Assembly (NCBI GenBank): GCA_965229885.1
Contig: CBDDJX010000003.1
Location: 1-64,000, forward strand
From: DATLLJ01 sp965229885
GTDB lineage: Bacteria; Acidobacteriota; Vicinamibacteria; Vicinamibacterales; CAVVIG01
Direction of reading: 5' to 3'
Length of the DNA: 64,000 nt
This document shows positions 59,807 to 64,000 of the stretch, piece by piece; the first letter of the stretch is position 1; every line of letters starts with the position of its first letter. The position numbers and the translations under genes are program-made. Below the pieces are notes generated by a model. The model saw only the letters and a list, made by a program, of their open reading frames with translations. It searched no databases and was not told where the DNA came from.

Positions 59807-60571
59807 GTGAACCCGCAGGACGATCGATTCGAGCGTTGGCTGCATGAAGGCGAGCAGCGTCACCTGGCGGACCTGACGTTTCCACAGCTGTCCGCCGGAC
59901 TCCGCGCGCTATCGTCGACGTATGTCGAGCGCCGGCAGCGCCTCGGTGAGGGCGCCGCGCTGGACGGCGCGGGAAAACGCGCGGCCTTCGCGCTCTTCTA
60001 CGGGCCGCTGCATTTCCTGCTTGTACGTGCGATCGTGCAGGCGCTGCCAGGCGCGTTGCAGGAAACGCGGGAGAACGCGACGCTTGTGGATCTCGGTTGC
60101 GGGACGGGAGCAGCCGGCGCTGCCTGGGCCACCACCTGCGCCCATGCGTCGCGCGTCGTCGGCATCGACCGTCATCCGTGGGTGCTCGGCGAAGCGGTGC
60201 GGACGTATCGCGCGTTCGGATTGACGGCTCGCACGGTGAAGGGCGACATCGTCTCTGTTGCGCTGCCGAAAGGGCCGGCGTTGATCCTCGCGGCATTTGC
60301 GTTGAACGAGCTGACTGATGCCTCCCGCGACGTGCTCATGCCACGCCTGCTGGAGCGCGCCGCCGGCGGCGATCGATTGCTCGTCGTCGAGCCAATCGCC
60401 GGGTTCGTAGGACGTTGGTGGGACAGGTGGCGCGCATCGGTCGAGCAGATGGGAGGCCGCGCGGACGAGTGGCGTTTCAGGATCGAGCTGCCCGCGATCG
60501 TCGCGAAGCTCGATCGCGCGGCGAAACTCGATCACCGGGAGCTCACCGCACGATCGCTGTGGGTGGGATAG
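59807..60571 (+). CDS. Class I SAM-dependent methyltransferase
   Basis: A 254-residue protein starting at GTG 59807. SAM-binding motif I is DLGCGTGAAG (95-104), followed by VVGIDRHPWVLGEAVRTYRA (motif II) and ALILAAFALNELTD (motif IV region). The N-terminal FALFYGPLHFLLVRAIVQAL and the C-terminal RDVLMPRLLERAAGGDRLLV recall the Rsm22-like rRNA methyltransferase group. The substrate is not provable. Single gene. Confidence 0.8.
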   Translation: MNPQDDRFERWLHEGEQRHLADLTFPQLSAGLRALSSTYVERRQRLGEGAALDGAGKRAAFALFYGPLHFLLVRAIVQALPGALQETRENATLVDLGCGTGAAGAAWATTCAHASRVVGIDRHPWVLGEAVRTYRAFGLTARTVKGDIVSVALPKGPALILAAFALNELTDASRDVLMPRLLERAAGGDRLLVVEPIAGFVGRWWDRWRASVEQMGGRADEWRFRIELPAIVAKLDRAAKLDHRELTARSLWVG

Positions 60572-60750
60572 AACGGGCAGGTCTGAAGACCTGCCCCGGC
60601 AGGCGGGAGTGAGCGTAGAATCCGGCGAGCGTGACTGTCCTTGACGGGGAGGCGGTCGGTTGGTCAAACTAGGCGCCCGCGACCATTAAGGGTCGGGCGG
60701 GCTTCAGGTCTGAGGAAGATGCGGGTTTGATGCCCGCCAATGAGGGTCCC

Positions 60751-61125
60751 ATGAAAGACGATTTCGATAACGGAATGGGCCTGCCGGAAGATGAGCTGAC
60801 CGGCAGCGCCTCTATGTCCGACCCTGGCGATCGCGGCTTAGGTGGCATGGAGGTCGAGGACGAGACGGACAGTGAGGCGCCGGGCCGGCCCTCGGGCGGC
60901 GTGCGCGCGCGAAGCTCATCCGGTTCGCGTCCTCGCGGGCCGGCGGCGGCACCTGCCGCGCGCAAGCGCGCGAGTAGAGGGGCGAAGAAGAAGAAGAGCG
61001 CGGGCCGGGGCGGGAAGAAGAAGACCGCGAAGAAGTCCGCCCGCAAGCCGGTGCGCAAGCCGGCGCGCAAAGCCGGAAAGAAAGCGGCGCGCGGTCGCAA
61101 ACAGAAGCCTGGCCGTAGGCGCTAG
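60751..61125 (+). CDS. Histone H1-like / AlgP-like lysine-alanine-rich protein
   Basis: A 124-residue protein. The N-terminal 45 residues are acidic (MKDDFDNGMGLPEDELTGSA) and the C-terminal 70 residues are almost only K, R, A, G and P (RGAKKKKSAGRGGKKKTAKK, SARKPVRKPARKAGKKAARG). Such tails bind DNA non-specifically and compact the nucleoid. ATG 60751 with GAGGG upstream is preferred to ATG 60727. Acidobacteria often carry this bipartite form. Confidence 0.72.
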   Translation: MKDDFDNGMGLPEDELTGSASMSDPGDRGLGGMEVEDETDSEAPGRPSGGVRARSSSGSRPRGPAAAPAARKRASRGAKKKKSAGRGGKKKTAKKSARKPVRKPARKAGKKAARGRKQKPGRRR

Positions 61126-61131
61126 ATTAGA

Positions 61132-63048
61132 CCGAAGTTCCCCTTCCTAAATCCCTAGAAAGCACAATGTTTTCAAGGAGATTAGGTGAGATGCGCAGTG
61201 CATTAGGTAGCCATGTAATATACTGACTATGACTGATGATATGTGCACAATGTAGCCATACACATCGACATTGTGCCGAACCGCCATTCGCGGCCGGCGG
61301 TCCTGCTGCGTGAGTCCTACCGGGAAGGCCCCAACGTCCGCAAACGCACCTTGGCGAATCTGTCCGCCCTGTCTGCCGAGCAAGTCGATGCGATTCGCAG
61401 AACACTGAGGGGCGAGACGCTCGTGCCCCTCGCCGATCTCTTTGCGATCGTTCACTCGCATCATCACGGCCATGTGCAGGCCATTCGCACCGCGATGCAC
61501 CAGCTGGGCTTCGAGTCCCTCATCGCGTCTCGCCCCTCTCGCGAACGCGACCTGATCGTGGCCATGGTGATGGCCCGCATCATCGATCCCACCAGCACAC
61601 TGGCGACCACGCGGTGGTGGCACACGACGACGCTTCCCGACATCTGTGGGGTGGCCGACGCCGATGAAGATGATCTGTATGCGGCGCTCGATTGGCTGAT
61701 CACGCGACAGGCGCACATCGAAAAGAAGCTCGCCGCCAGACATCTCCACACGGGCGGATTCGTGCTGTACGACTTGAGCTCGAGTTACTTTGAAGGAAAG
61801 ACCAGCCCTCTGGCCGCGCTCGGATACAACCGCGATGGCAAGAGCGGCAAGCGCCAAGTCAACTACGGCTTGCTCACGGACCCGCGGGGGTGTCCCGTCG
61901 CCGTGTCCGTGTTCAAAGGGAACACCGGCGACCCGAAGACCTTGATGCCGCAAGTCGAGAAACTACAGAAGACCTTCGCGATCGCACCGCTCGTCCTCGT
62001 GGGCGATCGTGGAATGATTTCACAGAAGCAAATCAATGCACTCACACAGAGAGAGGGCATCGAGTGGATTACGGCTCTCAGGATTGGCGCCATTCGAAAG
62101 CTTGTCGACAGCGGGCACATCCAGCTCGGCCTGTTCGACGCGCGCAACCTGTTCGACGTCACGCATCCGGATTGTCCCGGCGAACGCCTGGTGGCGTGTC
62201 GAAACCCGCAGCTTGCCCTGCTGCGTGCACACAAGCGCCAGTCGCTTCTGCAAGCCACGTCCAGCGAACTGGAGAACGTGCGAGGTATGATCTCGCGCGG
62301 CACAATCAAAGGGAAGGCCGCCATCGGCGTGCGCATCGGAAAAGTCGTGGACAAGTACCAGATGTCCAAGCACGTGGTCTTGGACATTCGCGAGGAGGGA
62401 TTCGACTTCCATCTCGATGACGACAAGGTCGCAGCGGAGGCGGCCCTTGATGGACTCTATGTCATCAGGACCAGCGTGCCAGCTAAACGCCTGGCCACCG
62501 ACGATGTGGTACGGAGTTACAAAATGCTCAGCCAGGTCGAGTGTGCCTTCCGCTCACTGAAGACCATCGCTCTCGAAGTCCGACCCAGCCGACACCGGCT
62601 CGAGGATCGCGTCAAGGCCCACATCTTCCTGTGCATGCTGGCGCACTACGTGGTGTGGCACCTGACTGAATCTTGGCGTCCGCTGCTCTTCTGCGATGAA
62701 GACCAGCCGGCCAAGCACACGCGCGACCCGGTCGCGCCCGCAACGCGATCGAGTGCCGCGCTCGACAAGGTGCATGCGAAGGTCCTTGACGACGGTACAC
62801 CCGTCCACAGTTGTCAGACCCTGCTCAAAGATCTGAGCAGCATCGTCAGCAACGCCTGCCGCCGCCCGGGCGCATCGACAGCCGGCGAGCCGACCTTCGA
62901 GGCCGTCACCACGCCAAACTCAACGCAGCAGCGCGCCTACGACCTGCTCAAGTCCATCCACGTGTAGCCAGAAGCCTGCACGCGTATCCCGATCTATCTC
63001 ATAGACTTCAAGGGAGATCTTGCCCGATGATGACGGTAACTTCAGGCT
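61132..63048 (+). mobile_element. IS1634-family element
   Basis: GAAGTT-CC sequences at the left (about 61134) and, inverted, at the right (about 63043) bound a long DDE transposase gene. The left 100 bp are AT-rich. It interrupts an nhaA gene whose fragment follows. Confidence 0.6.
61243..62967 (+). CDS. IS1634-family transposase
   Basis: A 574-residue IS4-superfamily transposase: VLLRESYREGPNVRKRTLAN near the start, the core VLYDLSSSYFEGKTSPLAAL (first D), GNTGDPKTLMPQ, LVLVGDRGMISQKQINALTQ (second D), and SYKMLSQVECAFRSLKTIAL (E in the YREK-like region). Length is typical for IS1549/IS1634 types. The first codons (MHNVAIHIDIVPNRHSRPAV) support ATG 61243. Intact and possibly active. Confidence 0.88.
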   Translation: MHNVAIHIDIVPNRHSRPAVLLRESYREGPNVRKRTLANLSALSAEQVDAIRRTLRGETLVPLADLFAIVHSHHHGHVQAIRTAMHQLGFESLIASRPSRERDLIVAMVMARIIDPTSTLATTRWWHTTTLPDICGVADADEDDLYAALDWLITRQAHIEKKLAARHLHTGGFVLYDLSSSYFEGKTSPLAALGYNRDGKSGKRQVNYGLLTDPRGCPVAVSVFKGNTGDPKTLMPQVEKLQKTFAIAPLVLVGDRGMISQKQINALTQREGIEWITALRIGAIRKLVDSGHIQLGLFDARNLFDVTHPDCPGERLVACRNPQLALLRAHKRQSLLQATSSELENVRGMISRGTIKGKAAIGVRIGKVVDKYQMSKHVVLDIREEGFDFHLDDDKVAAEAALDGLYVIRTSVPAKRLATDDVVRSYKMLSQVECAFRSLKTIALEVRPSRHRLEDRVKAHIFLCMLAHYVVWHLTESWRPLLFCDEDQPAKHTRDPVAPATRSSAALDKVHAKVLDDGTPVHSCQTLLKDLSSIVSNACRRPGASTAGEPTFEAVTTPNSTQQRAYDLLKSIHV

Positions 63049-63049
63049 A

Positions 63050-63193
63050 GAGCGTTTCTCACGCCAGGCGGCGCTACCCATCGCCGGAGCGATCGGGGGC
63101 ATCGTGGTCCCGGCGTCCGTCTATTTCCTGACCAACGGCGGAGGGATGGAGTCGCGGGGGTGGGCGATTCCGATGGCCACCGGCATCGCCTAG
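63050..63193 (+). pseudogene. nhaA: NhaA Na+/H+ antiporter fragment
   Basis: A 47-codon piece reading RQAALPIAGAIGGIVVPASV, YFLTNGGGMESRGWAIPMAT and GIA-stop. It matches helix IV-V of NhaA, where normal proteins continue ATDIAFALG; the aspartate is replaced by G and the frame ends. Left side cut by the IS1634 element. Not functional. Confidence 0.65.
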
Positions 63194-63201
63194 TCACGGC
63201 C

Positions 63202-63999
63202 TCATTTCGGTACCGTTGCGCGTTCGATGTCCAGTCGCCGCAACTTGACGGTGTAGGACACAGGAATCGAGCGCGGCGTAAAGCACAGTCGATCGTCGCA
63301 CGCTTGATACTCGAGCGTGCCGGCAATCGTCACGGTATCAACGCCCTTGAGCGCGGCTCTGGCTTCGGGCGACGCGCTGACTGCCATGCTTTGCACGAAT
63401 CGAAACGGCTTCTGGAACACCGGCACGTGTTCGTCGAGCGGCTTGAAGTGGTAGATGTCTGACGCGGGATACTGCAGGACCCTCGTCGACAGGATTGGAT
63501 TGGTCTCGATCCGGAAGTTGATGATTCTGTAGTCCTTCGCGCCGGGCGCGTATACATGGATGCCGACGTTCGGCTTCACGTCGAGGACGACCGAGAACAA
63601 GGAACCCGGGGCCACCACTTCATCGCTGACATAGCTCGTGATATCGAGGTGATCCGTCTCGATGCGCTTCGCTGTTGCCGGCGTCCTGGCGTTTCCAAGC
63701 GCGATCATGATCGTCGAGACAGTATTCCGCTCCTGGTAGGCTTCCTCGAAAAAGCGCGATGTCACTTTGCCGGTTCGGTCGATCAGAAATGTGCCTGGAA
63801 ATGGTATGCCGTAGTTGCTCGTGCCTGCGGCCACTGTGGTGTTCAAGATGCCGTATGCGTTGATCGTCTGAGAGCCGGGATCGGACAGGAGCGGGAACGT
63901 AATGCCGCGACGGCGGCTAAAGTCGGCCATGATGGCGGGCGAATCATAGGTGACAACCGCAAGGCCGAGTCCCTTCTCCTTCAGCTCCCCGAGGCGGCT
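63202..63999 (-). CDS. Redoxin plus DsbD-N-like protein (5' end outside window)
   Basis: At least 265 residues; the start lies beyond 64000. The first visible part is the end of a peroxiredoxin/redoxin domain (LAVVTYDSPAIMADFSRRRG, ITFPLLSDPGSQTINAYGI, PFPGTFLIDRTGKVTSRFF). The C-terminal half is a DsbD alpha-like immunoglobulin domain (GIHVYAPGAKDYRIINFRIE) with the redox-type C-x4-C in YQACDDRLCFTPRSIPVSY. The fusion suggests extracytoplasmic thiol chemistry. The upstream catalytic Cys of the redoxin cannot be seen. Confidence 0.72.
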   Translation of the reverse strand, partial: SRLGELKEKGLGLAVVTYDSPAIMADFSRRRGITFPLLSDPGSQTINAYGILNTTVAAGTSNYGIPFPGTFLIDRTGKVTSRFFEEAYQERNTVSTIMIALGNARTPATAKRIETDHLDITSYVSDEVVAPGSLFSVVLDVKPNVGIHVYAPGAKDYRIINFRIETNPILSTRVLQYPASDIYHFKPLDEHVPVFQKPFRFVQSMAVSASPEARAALKGVDTVTIAGTLEYQACDDRLCFTPRSIPVSYTVKLRRLDIERATVPK

Positions 64000-64000
64000 C

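Overview
The window is GC-rich bacterial DNA, most likely from an uncultured Acidobacteriota of the Vicinamibacteria type. This is an inference from gene content: a Ser/Thr-kinase/beta-propeller remnant, a secreted protein with the motif DPDLQGLWT, a PA2778/PA2779 pair, a DsbD-like redoxin protein and a copper-monooxygenase-like protein. No rRNA is present to settle it. Many genes carry frameshifts or in-frame stops, and at least seven insertion-sequence families occur. This points to a decaying, IS-loaded chromosome, although single-base lesions could also be assembly error.

Layout: (1) 1-3.3 kb: end of a copper-monooxygenase-like gene, a GT-C-type membrane glycosyltransferase broken by an amber codon, tadA and tRNA-Ser(CGA). 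(2) 3.4-8.1 kb: an IS graveyard with two adjacent IS3-family elements, a lectin-like gene fragment, a 1.31-kb IS3-type element and transposase tails. (3) 8.1-24.6 kb: tRNA-Leu(GAG), a broken CBS-domain gene, then a complete complex I locus in the order J-K-antiporter-90 aa protein-antiporter-M-N-A-B-C-D-EF(fused)-G-H-I, with rex (NADH-sensing repressor) convergent at its end. Nearly all junctions overlap by 1-13 bp, so it should be one transcription unit. The only real gap (nuoN-nuoA, 42 bp) holds an AT-rich palindrome. (4) 24.6-30.6 kb: IS256 and kinase remnants, a two-RCK potassium channel, two more IS elements and a bactofilin.

(5) 31.0-49.8 kb: an integrative element in the 3' end of tRNA-Ser(TGA). 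A tyrosine integrase lies next to the tRNA, and a 14-bp copy of the tRNA end recurs 18.7 kb away. Cargo includes an AlpA-like regulator, a DnaB-like gene cut by an IS5-family element, secreted proteins, a thermonuclease, a rhodanese, an FAD oxidoreductase, partition-gene remnants and a tRNA-Lys 3' fragment. Five near-identical repeats (39.35-42.83 kb), each with the same -35/-10 arrangement (TTGCGC, 16 nt, TAGACT), stand before single genes and make a cassette-like array.

(6) 49.8-64 kb: IS5 and IS6 copies, an OPT-family transporter, an amino-acid permease overlapping a SIMPL-domain gene, a decayed gtrA/CDP-alcohol-phosphotransferase region, the PA2778/PA2779 pair, a methyltransferase, a lysine-rich histone-like protein, an IS1634-family element, an NhaA fragment and a redoxin/DsbD-like gene cut by the window edge.

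The complex I locus is the best-preserved functional module. The likely novelties are the promoter-carrying repeat array and the integrative element that carries it.
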